This document shows positions 15,386 to 23,313 of a stretch of DNA of 64,000 nucleotides, piece after piece. The position numbers were made by a program, and so were the translations under genes. The DNA is from Actinomycetes bacterium (GTDB lineage Bacteria > Actinomycetota > Actinomycetes > Propionibacteriales > Nocardioidaceae). The DNA is taken from contig JAEWOG010000045.1 in the NCBI GenBank assembly GCA_023460975.1, positions 1-64,000 of the forward strand. The letters are read 5' to 3'. How positions within the stretch are numbered: the stretch's first letter is position 1; each line of letters starts with the position of its first letter. Below the pieces are notes generated by a model. That model was not told the DNA's origin. It saw nothing but the letters and a program-made list of their open reading frames with translations, and did not search any database.

Positions 15386-17728
15386 GTGAACGACCTGCAA
15401 ACCGAACTCGAGAGCTTGCGACAGGAGAACGCTCGCCTGCGCAAGCTGCTCAAGTTGACTGACGCGGAGGCGGCTCCAGCTCGTGGCACCCAGGCAGCGT
15501 GGTTCGACAAGGCACCGGGTCAGGTGGACGCGCGTTCCTCCTCGCGCGCCAAGGTCGAGTTCTATGCCGCGTTGTTCGGCGCACGACGTGACGTCTACGC
15601 CGTGCGCTGGGAGAACGCCCGCACCAGCAAGTCGGGATGGATGCCCGCCGTCGAGGGCGGCTGGCGCAAGGGACGCTCTGCCTCCGACATAAGACACCTG
15701 CCTCTTACGCCCGAGGTCCTCGCCGCGCATCTGACCGGCGACGTCCACATCGGCCTCTATCCGATGCTCCCCGGCGACCAGACCTGCTGGCTCGCCGCCG
15801 ACTTCGACGGACAGGCCGCCATGCTCGACGCACTCGCCTACCTGAAGGCCGCACGAGCCGTTGGCGCGCCCGCCGCGCTTGAGGTGTCCCGGTCCGGGAT
15901 CGGCGCCCACGTGTGGATCTTCTTCACCGACCCCGTGCCAGCAGCCACCGCACGCCAACTCGGGACCGCTCTCGTCCGCGAAGCGATCGCGATCCGTGGC
16001 CGCATGGACCTGCGCTGCTACGACCGGCTCTTCCCCTCCCAGGACGTGCTGCCCGGTCAAGGACCCGGCAACCTGATCGCGGCTCCGCTCCACGGCAAGT
16101 CACGAAAGCTCGGCACGACAGTCTTTCTCGACCTGGCCACACTGGAGCCGTTCGAGGACCAGTGGGAGTACCTCTCCACCCTGGAGCGCCTCACCCCGAA
16201 GCAGGTCACGAAACTCGCCTCGGCGCTCCGGGAGCCGACCGTAGGGGCACGCGTCGACCGGGCCCAGCCCGCCCGGTCGACGAAGACCCAGCCGAATCCG
16301 GCATCGATCGTGCACCTGAGCCTTGACGGCACGGTGCGGATTCCCGGCTCGGAGCTGAGCCCCTCGCTGTATGCGACCCTGAAGCACGCAGCGTCTACGT
16401 ACAACCCGGAGTTCTACGACCGCCAGCGTCGCCGCCAATCGACGTGGAACGTCCCACGGATCATCACCTCTTATGACGAGACGCTCGACGACCACCTCGT
16501 CCTCCCGCGCGGGCTACGCGACACGGCGACGCGACTCATCGAGGGAGCCGGCAGCAAGGTTGAGATCGACGATCAGCGGGTCATCGGAGATCCTTTGGAC
16601 CTCTCGCCGACCTTCGATCTCAGGCCGCAGCAGCAGGAAGTAGTGGAGGCGGTGCTGCCGCACGAATTGGGGCTCCTGGTCGCTCCGCCGGGCTCTGGGA
16701 AGACCGTCATGGCCTGTGCTGTCATCGCCCAGCGAGCCGTTTCCACGCTGGTGCTGGTCGACCGCAAGACGCTCGCCGACCAGTGGCGCCGTGGAATCAC
16801 CGACCTCCTCGGCGTTAAACCGGGGCAGCTCGGCGGCGGCCGTTCCAAGCTCACCGGCATTGTCGACATCGCCACTTTGCAGACACTCGCCCGCCGTTCC
16901 GACCTCGCCGACAAGCTGGGCACCTACGGCCAGGTCATCATCGATGAGTGCCACCACGTCCCGGCAGCCGCGTTCGAGACCGCCGTCCGCGCGGTCCCAG
17001 CCCGCTACTGGGTCGGGCTCACCGCCACGCCTTACCGGCGCGACGGCCTCGATGACCTGATCGGCTTCCAACTCGGTCCGGTCCGCCACACCTTCACTCA
17101 CGCCGACCCCGACACCCTCGAAGGCGCCGGTGCCGACCGACCCCGTCCCGTGCTCGTCGTCCACGCCACCTCGTTCCGGCTGGACGACCCAGTCGACCTG
17201 TCCATCCCGGGCGCCATCGCAGGCGTCCACCGCGCGCTCGCCGAAGACCAGTCACGCAACGAACAGATCCTCACCGATGTGGTCGAGGCACTCGGTCGCG
17301 GCCGCCACTGCCTTGTCCTCGCCCAGCGAACCGGCCACGTCGACCACCTCGCCGAGGAACTCGCCGAGCGGGGGCTGGACCCGGTCGTCCTCAAGGGCGG
17401 CATGGGCGCCAAGCAGCGCGCCGCAGCCATCGGGCGGCTCAACCCATCCGAATCCGGCTCGCCGCTACTGGTGGTCGCGACGGGCCACTTCGTCGGCGAA
17501 GGCTTCGACTGTCCCGCACTCGACACGCTGTTCCTGGCAGGCCCGGTCTCCTTCAAGGGACGCCTCGTCCAGTACGCCGGCCGCGTCCTACGAGCGCATC
17601 CGGGCAAGCAGACCGCCGAAGTGCACGACTACCACGACGTCGAAGTTCCAGTTCTCGCGGCCGCGCTCACCAAACGCGCACCCGGCTACCTCAGCCTCGG
17701 ATTCCCCGACCCGCGCAAGTCCAAGTGA
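15386..17728 (+). CDS. TOTE-type primase-helicase (AEP primase + SF2 helicase)
   Basis: About 780 residues. A coiled coil (LQTELESLRQENARLRKLLKL, about 3-24) precedes an archaeo-eukaryotic primase domain with catalytic DFD in WLAADFDG (about 136-143) and SGIGAHVWIFF (about 170-180). A superfamily-2 helicase follows: Walker A PPGSGKT (about 435-441), DECHH (about 520-524), TATPYR, and motif VI QYAGRVLR near 715. This matches the primase-helicase of TOTE conflict systems, proposed to recognise and respond to invasive nucleic acid. No nuclease domain is visible. GTG at 15386 is chosen at the coiled-coil start; ATG at 15338 would add 16 residues. Divergent from the MNT/HEPN pair. Confidence 0.85.
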   Translation: MNDLQTELESLRQENARLRKLLKLTDAEAAPARGTQAAWFDKAPGQVDARSSSRAKVEFYAALFGARRDVYAVRWENARTSKSGWMPAVEGGWRKGRSASDIRHLPLTPEVLAAHLTGDVHIGLYPMLPGDQTCWLAADFDGQAAMLDALAYLKAARAVGAPAALEVSRSGIGAHVWIFFTDPVPAATARQLGTALVREAIAIRGRMDLRCYDRLFPSQDVLPGQGPGNLIAAPLHGKSRKLGTTVFLDLATLEPFEDQWEYLSTLERLTPKQVTKLASALREPTVGARVDRAQPARSTKTQPNPASIVHLSLDGTVRIPGSELSPSLYATLKHAASTYNPEFYDRQRRRQSTWNVPRIITSYDETLDDHLVLPRGLRDTATRLIEGAGSKVEIDDQRVIGDPLDLSPTFDLRPQQQEVVEAVLPHELGLLVAPPGSGKTVMACAVIAQRAVSTLVLVDRKTLADQWRRGITDLLGVKPGQLGGGRSKLTGIVDIATLQTLARRSDLADKLGTYGQVIIDECHHVPAAAFETAVRAVPARYWVGLTATPYRRDGLDDLIGFQLGPVRHTFTHADPDTLEGAGADRPRPVLVVHATSFRLDDPVDLSIPGAIAGVHRALAEDQSRNEQILTDVVEALGRGRHCLVLAQRTGHVDHLAEELAERGLDPVVLKGGMGAKQRAAAIGRLNPSESGSPLLVVATGHFVGEGFDCPALDTLFLAGPVSFKGRLVQYAGRVLRAHPGKQTAEVHDYHDVEVPVLAAALTKRAPGYLSLGFPDPRKSK

Positions 17729-17755
17729 CGCGCCCAGGCCAAGCTCGTCTCGCCC

Positions 17756-17781
17756 GAGTGATGCACGAGAGTGATGCACGA
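17756..17781. repeat. 13-bp tandem duplication
   Basis: GAGTGATGCACGA is present twice with no gap, 28 bp after the helicase stop. Confidence 0.6.
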
Positions 17782-17850
17782 AGCCCCGGAATCGGCGTCC
17801 AACGGCGATACGCGCTAACTCAGCACGAACCGCCACACCCCCTCTGACCT

Positions 17851-17870
17851 GCGGTTTCGTCAGAAACCGC
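17851..17870 (+). terminator. Putative terminator after the primase-helicase gene
   Basis: GCGGTTTCGTCAGAAACCGC folds into a perfect 8-bp stem with a 4-nt loop, 123 bp after the stop codon. No U-tract follows, as is frequent in actinobacterial terminators. Confidence 0.45.
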
Positions 17871-17881
17871 TAACAGCCGTC

Positions 17882-18176
17882 GACCGATCAACCTCGTGGC
17901 ACCAGTGGCAGGCGGCGTACCCGTCCAAGAGCGCCAACGTCGCGCCCAGCTCGCCGCCCACGAGTCCGACAAAGACCGTCGTCCCACCCGAGGATCACCG
18001 ACGACTCCAGCCCAAACTGGAGATAGACGACCTCCTCGTGCGCCTGGCCGATGGAGGGGGTGCCGGATGCCAGCGCCATTCGCCGGTATCTATGACAGGC
18101 GGGCGCGCCAGTCGCGGCTTCGCGGTCTGCCAGCATCAACTCACGGTGAGCAGATCATCCGGAGCGTCAGGTCGCT
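17882..18176. other. Non-coding remainder of the accessory island
   Basis: No convincing gene is seen between the helicase and the sirtuin. The stretch has a mixed codon pattern and open frames without family resemblance. At about 17895 it repeats CGTGGCACCAGTGGC, also present near 12469 in the HTH remnant. It may be decayed mobile-element sequence, but no source gene could be named. Confidence 0.3.
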
Positions 18177-18215
18177 CGGAGGGGCGCCGAAGGCCAGACC
18201 TCCGGCGCCCCTCCG
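18177..18215. terminator. Strong bidirectional-type hairpin
   Basis: CGGAGGGGCGCCG and CGGCGCCCCTCCG form a perfect 13-bp stem with a 13-nt loop. A short T-rich stretch (ATCTTCTTCG) follows on the plus strand. It probably ends transcription leaving the island before the sirtuin gene. Confidence 0.6.
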
Positions 18216-18358
18216 AACATCTTCTTCGCACTCCTCGCGGTGAGCATCGCGAACCGGCGTTGCCGCGTCCGCCGAGAACGACGCCAACGCCGAACGGGAC
18301 CCCGGCGACCAGGCGACTCGGTCGTGGCACGATGTATCGCAGGTCGAAGGAGGCAGCA

Positions 18359-19036
18359 GTGAAGGTCGTCGTACTCACGGGCGCCGGGATCTCGGCGGAG
18401 AGTGGGCTGTCCACCTTCCGCGACGGCGGCGGATTGTGGGAGGGCCACGACCCGATGCAGGTGGCCACCCCGGAGGCGTTCAACGACGACCCCGCCCTCG
18501 TCCACCGCTTCTATGACGAGCGCCGCGCCGCGCTGGGTCGCGTCGAACCCAACGCCGCACACCGCGCACTGGCCCGCCTCGAGGAGGCGCTGGGCGACGA
18601 CCTGTTCCTGGTCACCCAGAACGTCGACGACCTGCACGAGCGAGGCGGCTCACGCCGCGTGCACCACATGCACGGCCAACTCCGCTCGGCTTGGTGCCTG
18701 GCCTGCAACGCCCGCCACACCTGGAACGACGGCCTCGGACACGGCCCCGCGTGCCCGGGCTGCGAGAGCCCCAGCCTGCGGCCCGACATCGTCTGGTTCG
18801 GCGAGATCCCGTACGGCATGGAGGCCATCGAGAACGCCGTGTGGGAGGCCGACCTGTTCGTCTCGATCGGCACCTCGGCCATCGTCTATCCCGCCGCCGC
18901 GTTCGTCCTGTGGGCCCAGGGCGAAACGCTCGAGCTCAACCTGGAGCCGAGTGCGGCCACCGACGACTTCACCCACGCCCGACAGGGGCCGGCGACCGAG
19001 CTCGTCCCCGCCTGGGTGGACGAACTGCTGAGCTGA
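18359..19036 (+). CDS. cobB: Sir2-family NAD-dependent protein deacylase
   Basis: A 225-residue class III sirtuin. The NAD-binding motif is VLTGAGISAESGLSTFRD (about 5-22). The catalytic set is TQNVDDLHERGG and HMHG (His at about 103), and the structural zinc is held by two pairs in CLACN and CPGC (about 111-143). It ends near the second NAD strand, VSIGTSAIVYPAA and LELNLEPS. It removes acetyl or other acyl groups from lysines using NAD. GTG at 18359 is chosen because AAGGAGG lies 6 nt upstream. It marks the return to conserved genes after the accessory island. Confidence 0.92.
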   Translation: MKVVVLTGAGISAESGLSTFRDGGGLWEGHDPMQVATPEAFNDDPALVHRFYDERRAALGRVEPNAAHRALARLEEALGDDLFLVTQNVDDLHERGGSRRVHHMHGQLRSAWCLACNARHTWNDGLGHGPACPGCESPSLRPDIVWFGEIPYGMEAIENAVWEADLFVSIGTSAIVYPAAAFVLWAQGETLELNLEPSAATDDFTHARQGPATELVPAWVDELLS

Positions 19037-19061
19037 CGCGCTGGGGCCGGTTCGAACGCCG

Positions 19062-20816
19062 TCAGCTCGCGGCGGCGAGCGGCAGCCGTACGGTGAACGT
19101 GGTGCCCTCGCCGAGCACGGAGTCGACCGTCATCGCGCCACCGTGCCGCTCCACCACCTGCGCCGCGATGGCGAGCCCGAGGCCCGTGCCGGGCTTGGCC
19201 CGCGCCTGCGGATCGGAGCCGCGGTGGAAGGCCGTGAAGACCCGGTCGAGGTCGTCCGGGCCGATCCCGATGCCGGAGTCCGTGCAGGTCAGCACGGCCT
19301 CGGCCTCGGTCCGCTCCAACTGCACGCGTACGGACCCGCCGGGCAGGGTGTACTTCAGCGCGTTGCCCACCACGTTGTTGACGACGCGCTGCAACTCCTC
19401 GGCGTCCCCGGCCACCACGACCTGCGCCTCGACGGCTCCCGCCAGATCCACGCCAGCGCCCTCGGCGAGGACCTCGCTCAGGTCGAGGACATCAGCAGTG
19501 AGCGCGCTCAGGTCGACCGGACGCGCCACGACGGCCCGGTCGGGGTCGGTGACCTTGCCGAGGGTCACGAGGTTCTGCGCCATCGCCTGGATCCGGTTCG
19601 TGGCCCGCTCGAGGGCCGCCATCGAGCGGTCGGTCTCGTCCGGGAGGTCCGCCATGGTCAGCAGGTCGAGGTGGCCCACGAGGACGCCGACGGGGTTCTG
19701 CAGTTCGTGCGCGACCGTGTTGAGGAGGCTGCGGCGGTAGTCGTCGAGCGCTCGCAGTTCGGCGTTGAGGGACATCTCGCGCTCGAGCAGGCGCGCGTCG
19801 GCGATGGCTGCCGCGATGTCGGCGGCCACCTGGTGCCCACCCACGACCTCGCTGTCGGTCCACCGCGGCATCCCTGCGCCGCGGGCCATCGACAACACCC
19901 CCAGCAACTCGCCGCCGTGGCCGAAGGGGATCATCACGCTCGACTCGATGCCGTACTCACCGAGCATCGCGCGGATGGTGTCCGCGAACGGCGCCAGCGA
20001 GTCCTCGCCCCACACGTCGTCGGGGTCGACGATGACCTCGCTGGAGCGCGCCCACACCTGCTCCATGACCTCGATCAGGAGCGGGACGTACTCCTTCCAC
20101 TCCTCCGGCTCGGACCCGACCAGCGTGATGCCGACGCGATTGGCACGGAAGCCGGCCGAGAGGTCGCGACCGACGAGCTCGACGATGTCGGCCACGGTGG
20201 CGCGGCGCCGCTGCGACCTGATCGCGGTCCGGGCGGCCTCGATCATGCGCATCTGCTCGCCGTACGTCTCGCGCTCGACGATGCCGGTGATGGCCTCGAG
20301 GAAGATCCGCACCTCGGCGTCCAGTGCGGCCAGGGTCGCCTCCGTCGGCCGCCGGCCGTCCAGCGGCTCGTCGAAGTAGAGCAACGCCCGAAGGTTGCCG
20401 CGGTCGCCGGTGAGGCGCGCAAACAGCATGTCCTCGGGCTGCCACGCGTCGGGCACCTCGAAGGGCGTGTACGAGGGCAGGTGGCCGTACTCGGCGAGCA
20501 CGTCCTGGGTGTGGGCGTCGAGGTCCTTGCCGGCGACGAAGGTCCAGCCGTGGCTCTCCCAGCCCTTGTCGAAGACGATGTCCATCGACTCCAGCGGCGA
20601 GGCCTGGCCCATCAGGCGCTCCGCACCTTGGGGGCTCCCGGTGATCGCCGCGAACTCCAGCATGTTGTCCGAGCGCAGCACCTCGAGAGCGCACACCTTG
20701 AAACCCGCCCGGCGGGCCAGGTCTTCCGCGATCGACTGCAGCAGGGCACGGTCTGCGGGCGTACCCCAACTGCTGGCTCGTGGTCGCGGCAGCACACCGT
20801 CATCGAGATCGTGCAT
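19062..20816 (-). CDS. Orphan GAF-domain sensor histidine kinase
   Basis: A 584-residue soluble kinase without membrane helices. Two GAF-like sensor modules (about 10-180 and 205-345) lead to an HisKA dimerisation helix with HELQNPVG (about 370-377), then HATPase motifs NNVVGNALKYT (N box), DSGIGIGPDD (G1) and GTGLGLAIAAQVVERHGG (G2). The H-box reads HELQNP, where HELRNP/RTP is usual, but the phospho-acceptor His is kept. No response regulator is adjacent, so the partner must be elsewhere. ATG at 20816 is used; AAGGAGG lies 15 nt upstream, which is far, so the exact start is uncertain. Confidence 0.85.
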   Translation of the reverse strand: MHDLDDGVLPRPRASSWGTPADRALLQSIAEDLARRAGFKVCALEVLRSDNMLEFAAITGSPQGAERLMGQASPLESMDIVFDKGWESHGWTFVAGKDLDAHTQDVLAEYGHLPSYTPFEVPDAWQPEDMLFARLTGDRGNLRALLYFDEPLDGRRPTEATLAALDAEVRIFLEAITGIVERETYGEQMRMIEAARTAIRSQRRRATVADIVELVGRDLSAGFRANRVGITLVGSEPEEWKEYVPLLIEVMEQVWARSSEVIVDPDDVWGEDSLAPFADTIRAMLGEYGIESSVMIPFGHGGELLGVLSMARGAGMPRWTDSEVVGGHQVAADIAAAIADARLLEREMSLNAELRALDDYRRSLLNTVAHELQNPVGVLVGHLDLLTMADLPDETDRSMAALERATNRIQAMAQNLVTLGKVTDPDRAVVARPVDLSALTADVLDLSEVLAEGAGVDLAGAVEAQVVVAGDAEELQRVVNNVVGNALKYTLPGGSVRVQLERTEAEAVLTCTDSGIGIGPDDLDRVFTAFHRGSDPQARAKPGTGLGLAIAAQVVERHGGAMTVDSVLGEGTTFTVRLPLAAAS

Positions 20817-20950
20817 GGCGTGGTCCAGACACCTCCTTCTGCGCACAAACTAGGCCACGGCGCGCCGTTGGGCACCCGAGATCTCGTACGACAACCACCC
20901 AGAGCGACCAGAGTCACGATCTGGACCTGCCGAACTGGTTGACTCGCCGG

Positions 20951-20956
20951 TAACAT
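20951..20956 (+). promoter_or_regulatory. Putative -10 element of the acyl-CoA dehydrogenase gene
   Basis: TAACAT ends 7 nt before the ATG, with no ribosome-binding site between. This predicts a leaderless transcript starting at the start codon. Confidence 0.45.
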
Positions 20957-20963
20957 CGGGTCC

Positions 20964-22109
20964 ATGAAGCGCGAGATCTACAACGAGGACCACGAGGCCT
21001 TCCGCGCCTCCGTGAAGGAATTCCTGGACCGCGAGGTCATCGGCAACCTCGAGACGTACGAGAAGAACCACGGCCTGACGCGCGAGTTCTGGCTCAGCGC
21101 GGGCGCGCAGGGCTTCCTCGGCCTCGAGATCCCCGAGGAGTTCGGCGGCTCCGACGCTGGCGACTACCGCTTCAACGCGGTCCTCACCGAGGAGCTCGCC
21201 AAGGTCAACATGACCCTCCCGTCGTGCCTGGGCATCCACGCCGACATCACGGTCCCCTACCTGGTGCACCTGACCAACGACGAGCAGAAGGCCCGCTGGC
21301 TGCCGAAGGCCGCGACCGGCGAGATCCTGACCGCCATCGGCATGACCGAGCCGGGCGGCGGGTCGGACCTGGCCAACCTGAAGACCACCGCGGTCAAGGA
21401 CGGCGACGGCTGGGTCATCAACGGCTCCAAGACGTTCATCACCAACGGCGGCTCGGCCGACATCGTGCTCGTGGCCGCGCGCACCGCGCCCGAGAAGAAG
21501 GCCAAGGGCATCTCGCTGTTCGCCGTGGACACCACCCTCGACGGCTTCGCCGTGGGCCGGGTGCTCGACAAGGTCGGCATGGACGACTCCGACACCGCCG
21601 AGCTGTCCTTCACCAACGTGCGCGTCTCGGACGACGACCTGGTCGGCCCCCTCGACACGGGCTTCATCTCGATGATGCAGTTCCTGCCCCAGGAGCGTCT
21701 CGGCTCGGCCGTGACCAACCTGGCTCACGCCCGCCAGATTCTCACCGAGACGGTCCAGTACGCCAAGGACCGCCAGGCGTTCGGCACCTCGATCGGCTCG
21801 TTCCAGAACACCCAGTTCCTGCTGGCCGAGCTGACCACCAAGGCCGAGGTCACCCAGGCGTACGTGGACCAGTGCGTGCTGGCCCACACCAAGGGTGAGC
21901 TCACCGCCGTCGACGCCGCCAAGGCGAAGTGGTGGAGCAGCCAGGTCCAGAGCGAGATCCTCGACCACTGCGTGCAGATCCACGGTGGGTACGGCTACAT
22001 GAACGAGTACCGCGTGGCCCGCGCCTGGCGCGACGCCCGCGTGACGAAGATCTGGGCCGGCTCCAACGAGATCATGAAGATGCTGATCGGTCGCGACCTG
22101 GGCCTCTGA
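20964..22109 (+). CDS. Acyl-CoA dehydrogenase (long-chain-like)
   Basis: A 381-residue flavoenzyme of fatty-acid or branched acyl-CoA beta-oxidation. Signature segments are GMTEPGGGSDLANLKTTA (about 128-145) and the FAD-adjacent INGSKTFITNG. LPQERLGSA (about 240-248), DRQAFGTSIGSFQ, and QIHGGYGYMNEY follow. The closest pattern is mitochondrial long-chain acyl-CoA dehydrogenase. The C-terminal segment reads WAGSNEIMK, where the medium-chain enzymes have the catalytic Glu in YEGT; the alternative Glu position near residue 256 also seems replaced. Substrate therefore unassigned. Confidence 0.9.
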   Translation: MKREIYNEDHEAFRASVKEFLDREVIGNLETYEKNHGLTREFWLSAGAQGFLGLEIPEEFGGSDAGDYRFNAVLTEELAKVNMTLPSCLGIHADITVPYLVHLTNDEQKARWLPKAATGEILTAIGMTEPGGGSDLANLKTTAVKDGDGWVINGSKTFITNGGSADIVLVAARTAPEKKAKGISLFAVDTTLDGFAVGRVLDKVGMDDSDTAELSFTNVRVSDDDLVGPLDTGFISMMQFLPQERLGSAVTNLAHARQILTETVQYAKDRQAFGTSIGSFQNTQFLLAELTTKAEVTQAYVDQCVLAHTKGELTAVDAAKAKWWSSQVQSEILDHCVQIHGGYGYMNEYRVARAWRDARVTKIWAGSNEIMKMLIGRDLGL

Positions 22110-22130
22110 GGCCCGGCTCCACCCCTTTCA

Positions 22131-22200
22131 TGTAAAGCGGGGTTATCCGCACTCCTGCATGCCTGTGACGGCGCGGCAGTGCGGATAACCCCGCTTTACT
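22131..22200. repeat. Long-hairpin element, copy with AAAGCGGGG stem
   Basis: Arms at 22132-22153 and 22178-22199 form a perfect 22-bp stem beginning GTAAAGCGGGGTTATC, with a 24-nt loop containing GCATGCCTGTGACGGCGCGG. It lies between two co-oriented genes. It shares stem and loop with 55251-55324. Confidence 0.85.
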
Positions 22201-22288
22201 TGTCCACCAGGGGGCGGGCCAGCCACGGGAGAGGGCGGCGCGACGCCCCGTCATTCCACAAGGGGGCCCACGGTCCAGTCCGGCCGCG

Positions 22289-22294
22289 TAGTCT
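22289..22294 (+). promoter_or_regulatory. Putative -10 element of the tandem HxlR gene
   Basis: TAGTCT lies 7 nt before GTG 22302 and supports that start codon as a leaderless one. Confidence 0.4.
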
Positions 22295-22301
22295 CGTACG
22301 T

Positions 22302-23228
22302 GTGGAGCAGGCCTCGGAGGTGACACCCACCCGGCTTGAGCCGGGCCAGACGAACGCCGTCGGCAAGATGCTCGGCCTGCTGGGCGACGAGTGGACCCTC
22401 CTCCTGATCAGCGAAACGCTCCTGGGCGCGCGCTCGCGCTCCGACTACGCCGAGGCCCTCCCGATCTCCTCGTACGTCCTGACCAGCCGGCTGGCCCGGC
22501 TGGAGGCCGAGCAGCTGCTGGTCCGTGTGGACAAGACGACGTACGAACCCACCGTCAAGCTGACCGGCCTGTGGGCCATGCTGGTCGCGATCTGGGCGTG
22601 GGAGCGGCGGTGGAACCCCGGCCGCGACCAGGTCCTCGACCTCATCACCCACGCCGCCTGCGGCGAGCCCCTGCTCCCCGCGATCACCTGCCGCCCCTGC
22701 GGGGAGCGCGTCGTACGCGACTCAGTCGACGTGGAGTTCGGCCCCAGCGGCGCGTGGAGTCGTTCGGTCCCCGAAGGCAGCACGCGGCGCCGCTGGACGG
22801 GCGCCCGGCTCTCGTCGGAGGCCGGCCTGTTCCCCGAGCCCATGAGCCTGTTCGGCAACCGCTGGTCGGCGTCCCTGCTGGGGGCGGCGTTCATGGGAGT
22901 GACCCGCTTCGGCGACTTCGAGGTCGCTCTCGGCGCCCCACCCGTGGTGGTGTCGGCGCGGCTGCGTCAGTTCGTCAACCTCGGCGTCATGACGCAGCTG
23001 GAGGCGGACGACCGTCGCGCCGAGTACGAGCTCACCGACAAGGGATGGGCCTTCCACACCGTCGTGGTCCTCGCGATCACGTGGGCGCACCGCTGGTACG
23101 AAGCGCCCGAGGGTCCGGCCCTCGAGCTCACCCACGTCATCTGCGGCAACCCGTTCGTCCCCCGCGTGGTGTGCACGGACTGCGGCGACCGCGTCACCTC
23201 CGAGGACGTCATCGTCGAGCGACGCTGA
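22302..23228 (+). CDS. Tandem HxlR-type transcriptional regulator with CxxC motifs
   Basis: A 308-residue protein built from two copies of the same unit. Each has an HxlR winged helix (LLGDEWTLLLISETLLGARSR at about 22-42; LFGNRWSASLLGAAFMGVTRF at about 184-204). Each is followed by a short Cys motif region: ITHAACGEPLLPAITCRPCGERV and LTHVICGNPFVPRVVCTDCGDRV. One chain could therefore bind a full operator alone, where usual HxlR proteins are dimers of about 110 residues. The cysteine triplets might hold a metal or sense redox. No target is known; it lies just after the long hairpin. Confidence 0.8.
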   Translation: MEQASEVTPTRLEPGQTNAVGKMLGLLGDEWTLLLISETLLGARSRSDYAEALPISSYVLTSRLARLEAEQLLVRVDKTTYEPTVKLTGLWAMLVAIWAWERRWNPGRDQVLDLITHAACGEPLLPAITCRPCGERVVRDSVDVEFGPSGAWSRSVPEGSTRRRWTGARLSSEAGLFPEPMSLFGNRWSASLLGAAFMGVTRFGDFEVALGAPPVVVSARLRQFVNLGVMTQLEADDRRAEYELTDKGWAFHTVVVLAITWAHRWYEAPEGPALELTHVICGNPFVPRVVCTDCGDRVTSEDVIVERR

Positions 23229-23313
23229 ACAGCTTCGGCGCTGGGCAGCCGCGTCGCGCAGGCCAGCCTCACCTGCGTTGCGTCGCCCCCGCGGGTGTGG
23301 GCACGATGACACG

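Noticed and set aside
12469..17909. CGTGGCACCAGTGGC direct repeats as att sites of the island
   Set aside because: A 15-bp match in G/C-rich DNA of this length is expected by chance; no tRNA or integrase supports an attachment site.
17882..18176. Coding gene before the sirtuin
   Set aside because: Open frames exist but have no recognisable domain, no good start with ribosome-binding site, and codon use unlike real genes.
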